Part shown: positions 18,410-31,368 of the stretch, in pieces
Numbering within the stretch: the first letter of the stretch is position 1
Layout: every line of letters starts with the position of its first letter
Origin: Cyclotella cryptica
Lineage: Eukaryota; Bacillariophyta; Thalassiosirophyceae; Thalassiosirales; Thalassiosiraceae
Length of the DNA: 64,000 nt
Direction: 5' to 3'
Assembly (NCBI GenBank): GCA_013187285.1
Contig: JABMIG010000167.1
Coordinates: 89,501 to 153,500 of the forward strand
Notes under the pieces: model-generated
The model's database searches: none
What the model was told of the DNA's origin: nothing
Seen by the model: the letters and a program-made list of their open reading frames with translations, nothing else
Made by a program: the position numbers and the translations under genes

Positions 18410-21174
18410 CACTGCAAATGAAAAACACCAGTAGCCTTCCGGTACACTCGCAAAACGTTGAGTGTACAGGGAGGTTACCAGAATTTCAAGAGTGTACGGG
18501 TGGGTTACCGGTTTTTTCCCTATTGTTTAAGCCACAGATACATTTATCATGCTAAGCTTTGGAGCAAAAAAAATCTTCGGAGTGTTTGTGTGTTTCATGA
18601 CTCACATTTTGCGAATCACAAGTTACAAGCTGTAAGATCACCTGTTGGGTCTAGTTTTGGTGTCGATTCTAGGCTTGATCTTTGATTTTATTTCGCTAAG
18701 TCTTAGTGATTATATTTCTATTTTTGAATCCATTGGTTTTATATATGTTCTGTCATTTTTTTAAATACCCTCAATGAAGGAATTGAATATGAATGTTGAG
18801 ACTTCCTGTCCCACAAGTATGCCATTTACTGACTATCAGAAGTGACTGTGCCAAAAAATGAGAACACAAGAATAACACATAGGGCTGAAATTTGGTAATG
18901 TGTGGCTACATGATTGGTACTTATTCCTTTATATCACTGTACCTCACTCTTGCTTGCTATTATTGCCTACAGCATACGGTATGATACAATACCTTACCAT
19001 ACTACAACACAGGTGCTTGAACCAGCAGCAACCTCTACTTTTTCAATTATATTGATACCCCACCAGCTCATCATGGGAACAGCCGAAACTCAGTCCACAG
19101 ACTGAGTTTGGGATCCCGCCTGGCACCACCGTGTTGCCAACCACAATTGGCAGCAGCATGTAACTTTTTAAGGTGAAAGCTAATGAATGAACTCTACTTT
19201 TTTTCATTATAAAACTCAGTGCACATCCTTTTCTCCAATTAAATATTTGCAGGTGTACCACGGGAATGTCCGAAACTCAGCCCACAGACTGAGGTAGCCC
19301 TCCCGCCTGGCACAGCTGTATAGCCAGGAACAATTGGCAGTGGCTTATCAATTTTTAAAGGTGAGTTATGATGAACTTGCCCTTTTTTCATTATTATACT
19401 CACCACACATCAATTTTTTTCCGATGAAATATTTACAGGCCTACTGGCGAAATGGCCGAAACTCAGCCCACAGACTGAGTTAGTCTACCCGCCTGGCCCT
19501 GTCATCTAGCCAACCACAATTGGCAGCGGGTATATTTATAGGGTGAGTTCTGATGAACTCAACCATTTCTACCAAGTTATACTCACCACACGTCAATTTT
19601 TTTCAATTAAATATTTATAGGTGTACCACTGGAATGGCCGAAACTCAGCCCACAGACTGAGTTAGCCTTCCCACCTGGCATCGCCATTTAGCCAAGAACA
19701 ATTGGCAGTGGTGTGTCGGTTTTTATAGGTGAGTTATGATGAACTCGCCCTTTCTTCATTATTATACTCACCACACATCAACTTTTTCAATGAAATATTT
19801 ACAGGCCTACTGGCAAAATGGATGAAACTCAGCCCACAGACTGAGTTAGCCTACCCGCCTGGCTCTGTCATCTAGCCAACCACAATTGGCAGCAGCGGGT
19901 ATATTTATAGGGTGAGTTCTGATGAACTCAACCATTTCTACCAAGTTATACTCACCACACGTCAATTTTTTTCAATTAAATATTTATAGGTGTACCACGA
20001 GAATGTCTGAAACTCAGGCCATAAACTGAGTTAGCCTTCCTGCCTGGCACCGCCAAGTAACCAAGAACAATGGGCAGCAGCAGGTATAATTTCGGGGTGA
20101 GTTATGATGAACTCGCCCTCTTTTCACTGTATTTTACACAGCACATGTCAGTTTTTTTTAATTCATTTACTAATGGCCTACTGGCAAAATGGATGAAACT
20201 CAGCCCACAGACTGAGTTCGGCGTCCCGCCTTGCATGGCCATTTAGCCAACAACAATTGGCAGCGGCGGGTATACTTTCGGGGCGAGTCATTATGAACTC
20301 AATAATTTTTACACTTGTTTTGACTAAATCTAATTTCAATTTATTTATTTTCAGGCCAGCCACGGGAACAGCTGAAACTCAGCCCACAGACTGAGTTTGG
20401 CATCCTGCCTGGCACCGCCGTGTAGCCAACAACAATTGGAAGTGGCATGTGACTTTTTAAGGTGAGTTATGATGAAATCAAACTATTTTGCAATTGTTTT
20501 GATTTAAGCTTAGTTTCAATTAAATAATTAATTTTCTTCTACCTTGGTGTGGATGGTCCGCAGTATAAATTTTTAGCGTGGGGCAGAATTTGTGGCATGT
20601 GTGTCATTTTGGTGGGCTCAGGGTGGTGGGCAATGTGAGGGGCAGGCCCAGAATTTATATGATGTAGTATGTTTAATTGTATTAGTAAAGATAAATTGCA
20701 CATACTTTGCTTGTAGTCCAACAGTATATCAGACCAGGTAGCCCTTCTGTAGACTCTGGTAGCCCTCCCGTATGCTTTGGTAATCTGGTACACTCCGGTA
20801 ACCCTCCCGTACACTTCCGGTAACTCCCCTGTACACTTCCGGTATGCCACTGGTAAACATTTGTTTAGCTACAAAGTAGTGCAGTTACAGCCACTACTTA
20901 GATTGATATCGATTCTAAGACTTACTGAGAAGTCTGTTTTCCTGTGAAAAATCCTAATTCCTATCGTAAGTAGAAATAAAACGGAAGACTTGTTTGGGTC
21001 TCAAATTTCCAGTGACCCATTGGTAGACTCCGGTAACCCTCCCGTGCACTAGTGTACCGGAGGGTTACAGAAGTGTACCAGGAGGTTACCGGAATATACC
21101 ATTCTGGGGGCTCCAGTAACCTCCCTGTACACTCGAGTGTACAGGGAGGTTACTGGTGTTTTTTGTTTGCAGTG
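18410..21174. mobile_element. Non-autonomous element with CACTG termini (copy 1)
   Basis: The left end CACTGCAAATGAAAAACACC (18410) is inverted at the right end, which finishes TTTGTTTGCAGTG (21174). Subterminal regions hold many copies of a GTGTAC(A/G)GG-(T/A)GGGTTACC(G/A)G motif in both orientations (18430-18510 and 20740-21160). CACTG ends with dense subterminal motifs suggest a CACTA-like (EnSpm-type) element. No transposase frame is present, and a 3-bp target duplication is not evident. The body is mostly the tandem array at 19060-20480. A relative lies at 58056-60330. Confidence 0.7.
19060..20480 (+). repeat. ~182-bp tandem array with exon/intron-like units, 8 copies
   Basis: ACTCAGCCCACAGACTGAGT or a close variant occurs about every 182 bp (near 19090, 19273, 19460, 19640, 19828, 20013, 20197 and 20377). 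Each unit also has a conserved CAATTGGCAG, then a consensus 5' splice-like site GGTGAGTT, an AT-rich 70-80 bp stretch and a 3' splice-like TTTACAG or TTTATAG just before the next unit. For example, 19253-19360 is a 108-bp exon-like block followed by a 78-bp intron-like block (19361-19438). In one frame the units share PKLSPQTE and PPG, but most end at a TAG. About 1.4 diverged units are in the related element near 59350-59530. Confidence 0.75.
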
Positions 21175-24100
21175 AGTGATGTTACAATACACACAATGTT
21201 TCATGATGAAGGACAAATCTAAAATTGTTCATAGTGTGTTCATGAAGTCAGATAGTGGGTAAGTTCTATATTGTATTTTCTATGTATCGGAACATAGACA
21301 GATAATTGTTAGAGGTGCGTACAATTGGGATGGTCCTGAAAAATATCAGCCAAAAAAATTGAGGTCGTTGGCCTCTGCAAGATTTTTCATCAGATGAAGT
21401 AGCAGTTCAGTTCAGTTAAATTAAAAGTACTAGCATGCTTGTTTTGTACCATGGGTACAAGCTTGTCTAATGTACATTGCTATCAGGAAGTCTATAATTG
21501 AGGAAAATACTGACAGTATTACATACAAATGTTGGTCACTCTCAAGTGGGCTAGGTTGTAAATTCCAATTTTGGTTACTGTCTCAAAAACACAGTAACCG
21601 GTAACAAACCGGAATTCCTGCCGTAATTACTGCAGGTTCCGGAAATACTATGGTGGTTTTTGTCAAAATGAGCCTTATTTTGTGACATCATGGCATCACT
21701 GTCTAGAACAGTACTCAAGTAAGTCTTCCTCAGTAATCTTGCTATCACAGAAATCATGTTACTGCCAAAATTTTCAAATATTCTGGGGTAAAGCGGAATT
21801 CCACCGGCATTCTTCCGAAAGTTACAACCTAGCAAGTGGGACACTGATAGTTCATTTTACAGACAAAATTCTGACAATGAGATAGATTTGATTTACCACA
21901 TCTCTAATGAACCAGACAATTTTATTTTCTGACTAAAATGGGCAGCTGTATTTATATGATCATAATGCCGACAAAATACAGACATAAGATAAAAATACCT
22001 AAAAATACAGACATTAGCACTCAATATATTCCTATGTATGTGGTCACTGTCATGAAATTTAAAAATGATAAATTCATTGAGAGAATTTGAAAATGACATG
22101 ACCGTTTTTATTTTCCAGACATCTTAAATGACAGTCCATGACATCACTTTTCTTGTCAGATGGCAACATTGGGACCATTCAACTTCCATGTGTTAGCAAT
22201 TTACAAAAGATTATTGCTGCTAGATGTACAGGTAACTAGGTATCATTTTGCTTCAAAAAATTAAACCATGGCTTGAGCATAGCATCCTTTACTGGCAGCT
22301 ATTGTCATGGATGCCATCAGGTCCTAACCACCTGCAATGTCACCATTGTCATACTAGCCTTTTGCCCACATCAAGCTTTCCCAAGTCTGGGGGAGTCTTG
22401 TTAATGAATTGTTTTGTGTTCCAATGAAAATGACAATTGCACTCTACACACAATACAAGATTTGGAATTGGTTCCCATGGTCTCATCTCACATTCACATG
22501 GCAAAATAAGATACAAACTTTATGTCCTCAAGAATGACCTGGATGTGAGGGAACAGAAATGGGATTTTCATCAGCATAATCTCTCAGCAAATCAAGAGGA
22601 CAAAGACAATGGTTTAGTTACATGGTCATGTATGCCACTGAACTAGAGGGAAAAGACCCAAGGGAGGAGGACAACAAAATACCTTTGAAAAAAGAAGTAT
22701 CTACAAATGGATTAAAGAAAAACCAACGTGACAGGCAGTGAGCAAGGATGGGAGGATTTTGTCTTCAAGTCCGAGATAAAGCTGCAGGCATGATTGCAGA
22801 GGCTGATGTTGTAACAAAGTTGAACTAATTGTGGGGATTGCATGAGCTTAGTGCAGGATTGGAGTACAAAATGAATCATTATATCTGCAGTAACAAAAGG
22901 AAAATTTGATGCAATTAATGTCCTCCACTTCCATCTCCAAACAGTGCTATGTTAGTACGACGGGTGCAAGAGGAATATAGAAATACAGAAGAATGGCAAA
23001 AGCTATACTGATGAGCAGGTTAACAATGAGAAAATAATCTTAAAAACTCAAGAAGAAATTCATATGGATGATACAGTGTAAAATGCGAATCCAATAAAAT
23101 TGAGCAAATAGTGCCAGCTTGAAAAGACGCAAAGATCAGTAATACATGAAGGTAAAACCATGCCATTTTTGATTAATCATCACAGACATTACGCACTACT
23201 GTAAAATCCGGTTTATAGGTGCACACAAATGTACAAAAGATACCATTTAACACAATTTTGATTGTTGTGATAACTTTTGACAGGACAAACTTTTGCCTAT
23301 TGTGTGGCACGCCAAAACATTCAGAAGAAGGTATGCTTTCTGCAATATTGTTCCATTTAGTTGAGGATCACTTAGTTTTCAAAATATGCACAGTTAAAAG
23401 TAGGTGTGCACCTATACCCTGGCGGCACTTATCATCAAGGTTTTCCGGTAGTCTGGGCTGTTAGATCAGACACACACAATGTCATACCCATGTCCATCCT
23501 TGTATCCATTTACAGGCCCCTAGTCTTGTAGCGGCTTAGCCTAGATGAGGACATGGCTGTCTCTAATGTTACATTGATGATTGAAGTTACAGTACCCAGA
23601 AGGAGCCAGACAGATGTCTAGGGTGCAAGGACAGACCATTACCGTTCATGCGTGATTGGAGAACAGGGTTAACCCCTGAAACCAAAGACTTGTGCTCTTC
23701 TTGTGCTCTGTCTGCATCAATAGCACTATACAACAAATGGGAGGTGCACCTGCACCACTCCCATTCTCAAAAAAAGATGTCAAAACAAAATGAAGCAGAT
23801 GCCAAGGGTGGATTTGGAGATGTTTTAACTTCTATTTTGACAGGCAGCAGCGGTGTTACGGTCATCCGATGGTTGTTTGCACATTGGCAATCCAACAGAA
23901 ATGAGCTGATGGGAAATCAATTTGCATTTTTTGCATCACTCATATCTTGAGCTATTTGCACAATACAATAGGATTTTCCTTGACTGCAAAGTTCTTGCAA
24001 TCTCCTAGCTGCTACCTCCTACTAATCATTTCACCTCACAGTCTTGCAAACAACCAAATCTCAGAATGTTCTTTTGTGCTTTTGTATTCTTCTCTATCTC

Positions 24101-24815
24101 TACTTTGCTAGATGGCCTCCACACTCATACTTACTACTTTACAAGTGCAGGTGCTCCCACTCATTGCCCATTGCTCTAGTCGCCGCACCACTCTATCACC
24201 ACCAAAACATTAGTAATCATAATTCTTATTTTATATTGATTTTAATTCATCACCATCTTTCAATTAGATAGTTAACTACCTCACCTTTACCAAGCTGGTA
24301 AGGCACACAATCCACATATAATAAAACAAAATGGTATTGTTCATAACTTTAGACTATTATTATTCTAGACAGTGAGCAAGGACATTCACCCATACTACAC
24401 ATTACAAGTTTCAATCAATTTCCCAACTTCACAAAGACATAATATATTCTTACTTGCAGTATAATAGTAAGCATTGAAAGACACAGATAATGTAAGAAAG
24501 TGCTTGCTGCTTCGTTGTCATGTATGTGCCCTATTTAAGAAGAGTTAATACAACTGTGGAAATTGGTACAACACAAATGTCAGTTTTCTTACGTTTAGTT
24601 GCAAGAACATGATAAGGTGAAATTATGAGTATTAGATACCTTGAGATATAGTTTTTGTCTCTCAGACATGGAATGTAGTTATCACATGCCTTAAGAACTA
24701 TGGGTCCAACCCAAGAACTTGTAAAAGTAAACACCAAAGATGTACTGGTTTTAAACATTCCAGGAAGTTCAAAATCTCACACAACAATGTGCCGTAAAAA
24801 TCTTGTTGTCATCGT
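21175..24815. other. AT-rich, gene-free stretch
   Basis: No supported gene over about 3.6 kb. Short open stretches (22437-22646, 23219-23464, 23648-23950) have no recognisable domains, and 21580-21660 contains GGTTACTG/CAGTAACC inverted words. The sequence looks like old transposon debris. The LTR element is inserted at its right edge. Confidence 0.4.
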
Positions 24816-24820
24816 GTTTT

Positions 24821-25322
24821 TGACCTAAGCCGGAAGTAATCGAAAAGTAGTTGTAGATAAACGAAGTAGAAAAGATGTTCCAGTTGTTTGAAGATTTAAT
24901 TTATAAGCTAAAAAACTGATTGAAAATGAGGACTGCCTCATGGTAGTCCTCTCTAGTTTATCATGCATTTTGCATGTAATTCAAGGATGTTAGATTTTGA
25001 TGCATCCTATTGGATTCATGCATGCCAAACTGGGTGTACATGCACCTGGTTTGGGCTGTACATGCATTCTTGCATGCCAACCTGAATCCAGTGGATTCTG
25101 GAGTAGGCTGTAGATGTAATCCTGCCAATGGGTCCCCCAGGACTCAGTGGTCTTTAGTAATAAGCCCTGCAGGACTCAATAGTCTTGTTAATGAGTCCTG
25201 CTTCTATTTGGTGGGATCCTACCCTTAGTTAGTAGAATTCCTATTTATTTGTGTACCCATGGGACCTGTTCTTGGGCTCAGGATGGGTCAGAAGTACCAG
25301 TAGGTATCCTTGGCTCATGTCA
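24821..25322 (-). repeat. 3' LTR
   Basis: 502 bp, identical to the right-hand LTR except at about three positions. In the element's own orientation this is the 3' LTR. Confidence 0.93.
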
Positions 25323-25482
25323 CTCGCCCCCACGAATGGAGCGATAAGGTGTCAATGCCCACGAAAAAGAAAACCTCTCGGGGAAAGAAGAAAAACCGCG
25401 AAGAGGAAAAAAAAGATGGTGTAGCAATGACGAAGCGTAAGTCTTAGTAGGAGAAAAGGGATAAGGTACAAGTCTGTTCAGT

Positions 25483-28400
25483 TTAGTCGAAATAAGGTGT
25501 ATCTCTCCTAATGTTAAGTCTCTTGGACTTTGTTCCGCGTTGAACCCTTATTGTGCCATTCGTATGAACTGACGTGATAGTCCAAGGATCACTTTCATAC
25601 CGGCTTTCTGTTTTGCGGAGGATACCGTCTTTTCGCAGCAGTACTTTGTCACCGGGTTGGTAGTCCCAGTCTACGCGAGTTGCATTCTCCCGTCTTGTGT
25701 TACGGTCTGTCTGCCGTTGTCTATATTCCCCTATTTTAGTCCAGTCAGCAATGTAGGGGACGCCAAACAACATGTCCCTTCCAAAGATAGCTGCGCCTGG
25801 TGAAGTCTTTAGTACTGTGTGATAGGTAGAGCGAACGGCCCATGCGGCATTTGTGAGAAAGTCAGCAATGTCACTCTCGCTGATGGTATTGGCCATATCT
25901 AATTCAGCTGTGCGGAGCATCGCCATGATTGTTTGATGCACCCGCTCGAGTATTGCGTTCGCTTGAGGGTTTTTGACACTGGTTGGCTTACGCTTCAGAC
26001 CATATGATTCACAGAGGGTCTCGAAGTGAAGTTTAAATTCACTTCCATTGTCGTAGATAATATATTGACTACATGGGTAACGGCTAAACCAGGTCCTATT
26101 AACTAAATTACCTACTGTTGCTGACGTCTCGTCAAAGTAGGGTTGTTGCTCTTGGACATGTGCGTGTTTGCTCCTTTGCCCCTTTGTACCCGTGGGAATA
26201 TCAAGCTTCTGGAGCTGTGATACCGGCAACTCTACAATTTCAAACCAGCTTGTTGCAGGATCAATCATTGTGACGTACATGAAGTCAATTTGTGTCTTGT
26301 CTTTGCCCTTGAGGGTGTACGGTCCTATAAGGTCCACACATAGAGCCTCCCAGAGGTTGGTGATTGCAAGTTTTGCTGGCAGCTTCCCGTATTTTGTCTG
26401 CCTACGCTTGTTCACCTGGCAACTGTGACACTTTTTGATGTGTGATTGGACTGTCGTTCTGAGACCTTTCCAATACATCGACAGAGGAAGAGTTTCTTTG
26501 AGACGTTTAGTCCCGGGGTGCTGTAGGTAGTGGTGAAACCAAGCTACCGCACGGTGTTGGAGGCTGTTTGGAATAACCATTTTGCCATCCTTACAGAGTA
26601 CTTTAATGTTCTCAACTAATTGAGTTGAGTAGCCTTTGCTTAGTAGGCTGTCATCTTGTTGTTGTGCCTCCGCTATCTCTCTGGTTGTGAGTGGATAGAT
26701 GGAGTCCTCTTCGTTGCGATTAGCAAACACCTGGTTCATGGATTCCTGGGTGGATGCTAGGGATGCTTCTGGCTGTGAGGTGTTGTGGTAGCACCAACAC
26801 TGGGCGAAAGTCATCCAGGTTGACCTGTCATCTGTGACGGGTCCATAGTCCAATCATGAGATGGCGTCCGCAACAGTGTTGTGGATGCCTTTGATACACA
26901 CGATGGTGGGGCCATATTCTTCTAAGAGTAATCTCCAGCAGTACACTCGATCAGAGGTCAGACCTAGAGCATCCTGCATTAGATTCTTGTGGTCAGTGTA
27001 GACCGTAATTTGTTGTCCCCAAAGCATGCCTTTGAACTCTTTTAATGTTTCTACTATGGCCAGTAGTTCTTGTTCGGTCACGCTATATTTTTGCTGCGCC
27101 TGACTCAGTTTTCTGCTGAAGAACGCCAGCGGCCTGTTGTTTTGAGTAATCACAGCGCCCAATTGAAATTTGGAGCTATCTGTGTAAATCTCAAATCCCT
27201 GGGAATAGTCAGGGTAGGCCAAGGTAACATCGCGAGCGATAGTTGCCTTTACAGTGTCGAATGCTTGCTGATGGATGTCATCCCAATGCCATGGCTTTTT
27301 CTTGGTTTTGTTAGCCCTTGTGACTTTGGTGTGTCCACATTCACCAACTAAGTTGGTTAATGGTGCAAGTATTTCACTGCGTCTCGCCCAAATGTCTCTG
27401 TAGTACTGGACCATGCCTAGAAACCTACGGAGCTGTTTAACATTTTGAGGTGGTGTTAATGCGAGGATTGCCTGTACCTTTTTTGGTTGTGGTTTTATAC
27501 CATCTCTGGATAGCACATATCCTAGGTATTCTGTCTCCATGGCACAGAAAGACGACTTGCGCGCATTGACGGTCAAGCCTGCGTCTCGCAACCTAATGAA
27601 GACCCTTCTGAGTTTATTAAGGTGATCTTCTAGGTTACCCTTGCTGATGCATAGTAAATCATCAAGATAAGTTCGGACGAACTCAAGGGTTGCCATTAGC
27701 TCAGACATCTTAGCTTGGAAGATGTCGGGAGAACATGCAACACCCATTGGTAACCGTAGGTAAGAGTACTTACCCCACGGAAAGATAATGGTGCATATTT
27801 TGGACGCATCTGGATCCAATCTAATGGTGTAATAGCCCATGTTTAGGTCAAGGGCTGTGGCATATGTAAAGCCTTCTAGTTCCTGTAGAACAGTGCTGAT
27901 TTTGGGAATAGGAAACGGTTTTCTCACTATACGTTTATTTACTTCCCTAAAATCGCTGACAACCCGAACGGTGTTGTCCTTCTTGGGTATGATGAATGTG
28001 GGTGATGCCCATTCAGAATCATCTTGCCATTTAAGTACCCCTAAGTCACATAGTCTTTGTACCTCTCTTTTTGTGATTTCTATGTGCTTCTTGGGTATGG
28101 GAAAAGGCCTGCCATGGTATGGCTGTGCTCCTTCCTTCAACTGGAGGGAGACCGGCTTACAATCCCAGTCACCTAGTTTCCCACTAAATAACTCCTCAAA
28201 CTCTTGTAGGAGCTCCAGTAACCTTGCTTGTTCTGGGCCACTTAGGTGTGTGCAGTTGTCTCTGACAATTGCCCTGAGATCCGCTTTTTCATACTTAGCG
28301 TCTAGTATTTTTATGAGGCGTTTTGTTGCCTCCAGAGTACTCTGTGGTTCCTTGGATGTCTCTTGGTAGATGCTATTGTTCATAGTCCAAGCTTTTTCCA

Positions 28401-29030
28401 CAGTAGCTCTTGGCTTTAATTTGTTGATGTCTCTCATTGGCAGTGGGATGTCATCCACTGTAATTTCTTTTGTCCGAAAGTCTAGGACAATTCCTAACTC
28501 TTTCAAGGTATTACTACCTAGAATGAGGTCAAACCCTGGTTTAGTCATGTCATCTTCCTTGTATTCCACAATGTCAGGTTGTAGGAGATACTCCTTGGAA
28601 TTGGAGTACTCAAAGAATTTGACTCTGATCTTACCTCTTCCAGTTGTCTGGAAGCTCCCATTTGACGTATGCCAAGTCTTTTGCACCTGCCTAGTCAGGT
28701 AAGGAAAGGGTTGTCTTTTCCTTTAGGAAGGAAAATTAGGTCTCCATCAGACCCAGAGTCCAGTAGGACTTTAATTTTGTTACTGAGGCGACTCCGCAGA
28801 GGTTGTTTGTATGCTCTTGCGGATTGACTTTCAGTCGCTGGTTCCATTATGGCTACTAGGGCCGTGACACCGAGGCGGTCCTTGGTGCTTGCTGCAATCA
28901 CTTCCTTTTTGTGATTGATACTATAATTCACACGGGGCATGTCAATACTGGCCTCAGTATGCTCTGTTTTGTTACTGACTACTTTTGTGTCGTAAGATTT
29001 TTTTAAGTTAGATGATGTCGTTGACTTCAT
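25483..29030 (-). mobile_element. pol: Pol region: protease, reverse transcriptase, RNase H, integrase
   Basis: In order along the coding strand: an aspartic protease with LLDSGSD; a reverse transcriptase with ALDLNMGYY, LPMGVACSP and YLDD; an RNase H with YTDSSK and TDHKNL; and an integrase with an HHCC zinc domain (CHSCQVNK), DLIGPY, YDNGSEF and a C-terminal chromatin-side tail. The RT sequence type and the order with integrase last are those of Ty3/gypsy. Some interruptions are present in the whole region, counted in the element entry. Confidence 0.88.
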
Positions 29031-29246
29031 TTTATTTCGAATTTTTAATTCGGTTTTTTTTGTTTTGGGACAAGATTTTTTTGATGTCTTGCTTTTAGTG
29101 ACAGTTAATTTAATTGACTTTGAATTTTGACTTTTATTAGTCAGGATAGCTTTACTCGGACTGGGGGTAGTGTAACTGTCAATTGCAGTATTTAATTTAT
29201 GTTTCTTACATCTACGTAATTCCCCAGTAATATCCGACCCGCACCT

Positions 29247-30644
29247 TCACGAACTGTCGTTGGAGTCGCTGTCACTTTCCGAGTCATTAGCGCGACGTTT
29301 CTTGCGCTTACTAGACTTCTTGCGGAGAGCTTTCTTCAACTCCGCTCGGACTATCTGGGCGAAGTTCGCGCCCTCCGGTTTCCTTTCTTTTGAACCGGGC
29401 TTACCTGCGCCCCCATTCCTTTTGATAGGAGTACCGTCCTTGTTATAGCGACGGCAGTCACGCGTATTGTGACTTTTGTGCGGCCCCCCATGTTTCTTAC
29501 ATAGCACACAGTGCTTTTCAGTCCAGCCCACCTTCTTGGGCTTCTTGGGGATGCGGGAGTCCATTGACTCCATCTTCCGCTTCGTATCAGTCCCTTTTGC
29601 CTTGGTCGTATTGGCGGGCTTGTTATCAAGTTCTGCATTGTTCTCGATATTCTCTAGGACCAATAGTAGGGCCCTAGTACTGACCGGAGTGGTATTCTCT
29701 GTGAGGTCATACTGGGTTTGCCACTTGGCTGGACACATGCGCAACAGGTGAGTCGCAAGGTCAGCGTCATCAAGAGGCAATACCTTCTTGGTTGCCTGAT
29801 TAGCCTTCGGGCTGTAGTACAGGCAGGGCAATGTCTCGAGGTAGCTGTTGAGCTGTTCTACTTGGACAAAAAACTGACGGATCAAAACCCTGTTGGGCTT
29901 TTTTAACGTGTTCATAATATAGTACTTGAGGGCTTCGCCCGCGTCATGACGGAACACCTGCAATAGGTGAAATGTGACGCACTCGTGAAACCAGTCCCAA
30001 GTCTTTGTGGGAGTCTCCGTGTGCGGTACTCCCTTGATGTCTTCCCAAGGAGCTTTAGTCACTTGGGCCTTGATAATCTTCTCCCAGGGCTGACGTGCCT
30101 CGTCGGAGAGGAGGTTTCCATAAAGCTCGAAGGGCTTCGCTCCAGCCGTTGCGATGGCGAGCTTCGCATCCTCTAGAGCTTTCAAAGCCTTGTCATACGC
30201 GGCCTTGGCTTCTACTAGGGCAGGTGAAACAGCCTCGGTAGTCGTACCGGGCGCCTCTTGTTTATTGCCCTTCTTCTTCTTTTCAGCATTACGTACCGTC
30301 ACGTACTCCTGCTTCGCTAGTTCAGCCTCGATCTTGGCTGTTTCAACAGCCTTCTCGGCTGCCGCGAAGTCCGTGTCAAGCCCCATCTGCTTACACACGT
30401 GAATCGCGGAGCGTACATGCAGTAGAAACTGCTCGGGAGTCCCGGACGCCCATACTGCCACCTTTAACTCGTTTCCCGTATTGGGGAGAGTCAGCTTGAA
30501 ATAGGTGGTCTTTTTGTCCTTCGCGAGGGCATCCTGCACGGGATCCTGCTCAGGAATGTAACGTAATGGGGAGTTTTTACCTCCAACGCCACGTTCGCAC
30601 TCTACCCACTTAAGCCCTTCGGGAATCGCTTTCACGGAGGACAT
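29247..30644 (-). CDS. gag: Gag-like protein of the Ty3/gypsy element
   Basis: About 465 aa, located directly after the 5' LTR. It has a central Lys/Ala-rich helical region, a capsid-like portion, a zinc-knuckle-like cluster near the C-terminus (CVLCKKHGG with His and Cys following) and a strongly basic, then Ser/Asp-rich tail. Size and position fit a Ty3/gypsy Gag. It is treated here only as part of a fossil element. Confidence 0.8.
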   Translation of the reverse strand: MSSVKAIPEGLKWVECERGVGGKNSPLRYIPEQDPVQDALAKDKKTTYFKLTLPNTGNELKVAVWASGTPEQFLLHVRSAIHVCKQMGLDTDFAAAEKAVETAKIEAELAKQEYVTVRNAEKKKKGNKQEAPGTTTEAVSPALVEAKAAYDKALKALEDAKLAIATAGAKPFELYGNLLSDEARQPWEKIIKAQVTKAPWEDIKGVPHTETPTKTWDWFHECVTFHLLQVFRHDAGEALKYYIMNTLKKPNRVLIRQFFVQVEQLNSYLETLPCLYYSPKANQATKKVLPLDDADLATHLLRMCPAKWQTQYDLTENTTPVSTRALLLVLENIENNAELDNKPANTTKAKGTDTKRKMESMDSRIPKKPKKVGWTEKHCVLCKKHGGPHKSHNTRDCRRYNKDGTPIKRNGGAGKPGSKERKPEGANFAQIVRAELKKALRKKSSKRKKRRANDSESDSDSNDSS

Positions 30645-30861
30645 GGCTCGTAGTTTTTCACCTAGGCTAGTGCCTAAGAAGAGCTTCTTGTCGGAACTCC
30701 TGGGTGGACTAAGAAAAAAATCGTTCGCACTGTGACGTGCAATTAACGTAGTACTCTGCGTGGTAGACCTTGCTTTTGTTCGACCGCCTGTGGGTCATCA
30801 GGATGAGCCTTCGTGTGGTTGAGATGCGAGCAACTTACCGAGTTTGGCTATCGTACGATAG

Positions 30862-31363
30862 TGACCTAAGCCGGAAGTAATCGAAAAGTAGTTGTAGATA
30901 AACGAAGTAGAAAAGATGTTCCAGTTGTTTGAAGATTTAATTTATAAGCTAAAAAACTGATTGAAAATGAGGACTGCCTCATGGTAGTCCTCTCTAGTTT
31001 ATCATGCATTTTGCATGTAATTCGAGGATGTTAGATTTTGATGCATCCTATTGGATTCATGCATGCCAAACTGGGTGTACATGCACCTAGTTTGGGCTGT
31101 ACATGCATTCTTGCATGCCAACCTGAATCCAGTGGATTCTGGAGTAGGCTGTAGATGTAATCCTGCCAATGGGTCCCCCAGGACTCAGTGGTCTTTAGTA
31201 ATAAGCCCTGCAGGACTCAATAGTCTTGTTAATGAGTCCTGCTTCTATTTGGTGGGATCCTACCCTTAGTTAGTAGAATTCCTATTTATTTGTGTACCCA
31301 TGGGACCTGTTCTTGGGCTCAGGATGGGTCAGGAGTACCAGTAGGTATCCTTGGCTCATGTCA
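30862..31363 (-). repeat. 5' LTR
   Basis: 502 bp, partner of 24821-25322. In the element's orientation this is the promoter-bearing 5' LTR, directly upstream of gag. Confidence 0.93.
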
Positions 31364-31368
31364 GTTTT

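Larger units (their letters stand above)
24816..31368 (-). mobile_element. Ty3/gypsy LTR retrotransposon, near-complete, young
   Basis: The element occupies 24821-31363 between 5-bp direct repeats GTTTT (24816-24820 and 31364-31368). Its two LTRs are 502 bp each, begin TG and end CA, and differ at about three positions by eye, so the insertion is recent. Coding runs on the minus strand: gag next to the right-hand (5') LTR, then protease, reverse transcriptase, RNase H and integrase in the Ty3/gypsy order. All expected parts are present. The coding part looks nearly whole, with about two or three breaks. A purine-rich tract precedes the 3' LTR on the coding strand. Confidence 0.93.

Noticed and set aside
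19080-19170. First unit of the 182-bp array as a short coding gene (EQPKLSPQTEFGIPPG...)
   Set aside because: The frame is open only in this unit, has no initiator in a sensible context and the other units carry a stop at the same place.
23648-23950. 100-codon open frame
   Set aside because: No domain, unremarkable composition and surrounded by decayed sequence; not supported as a gene.
27839-28369. 176-codon open frame on the plus strand
   Set aside because: It is antisense to the reverse transcriptase region of the LTR element and has no motif of its own.
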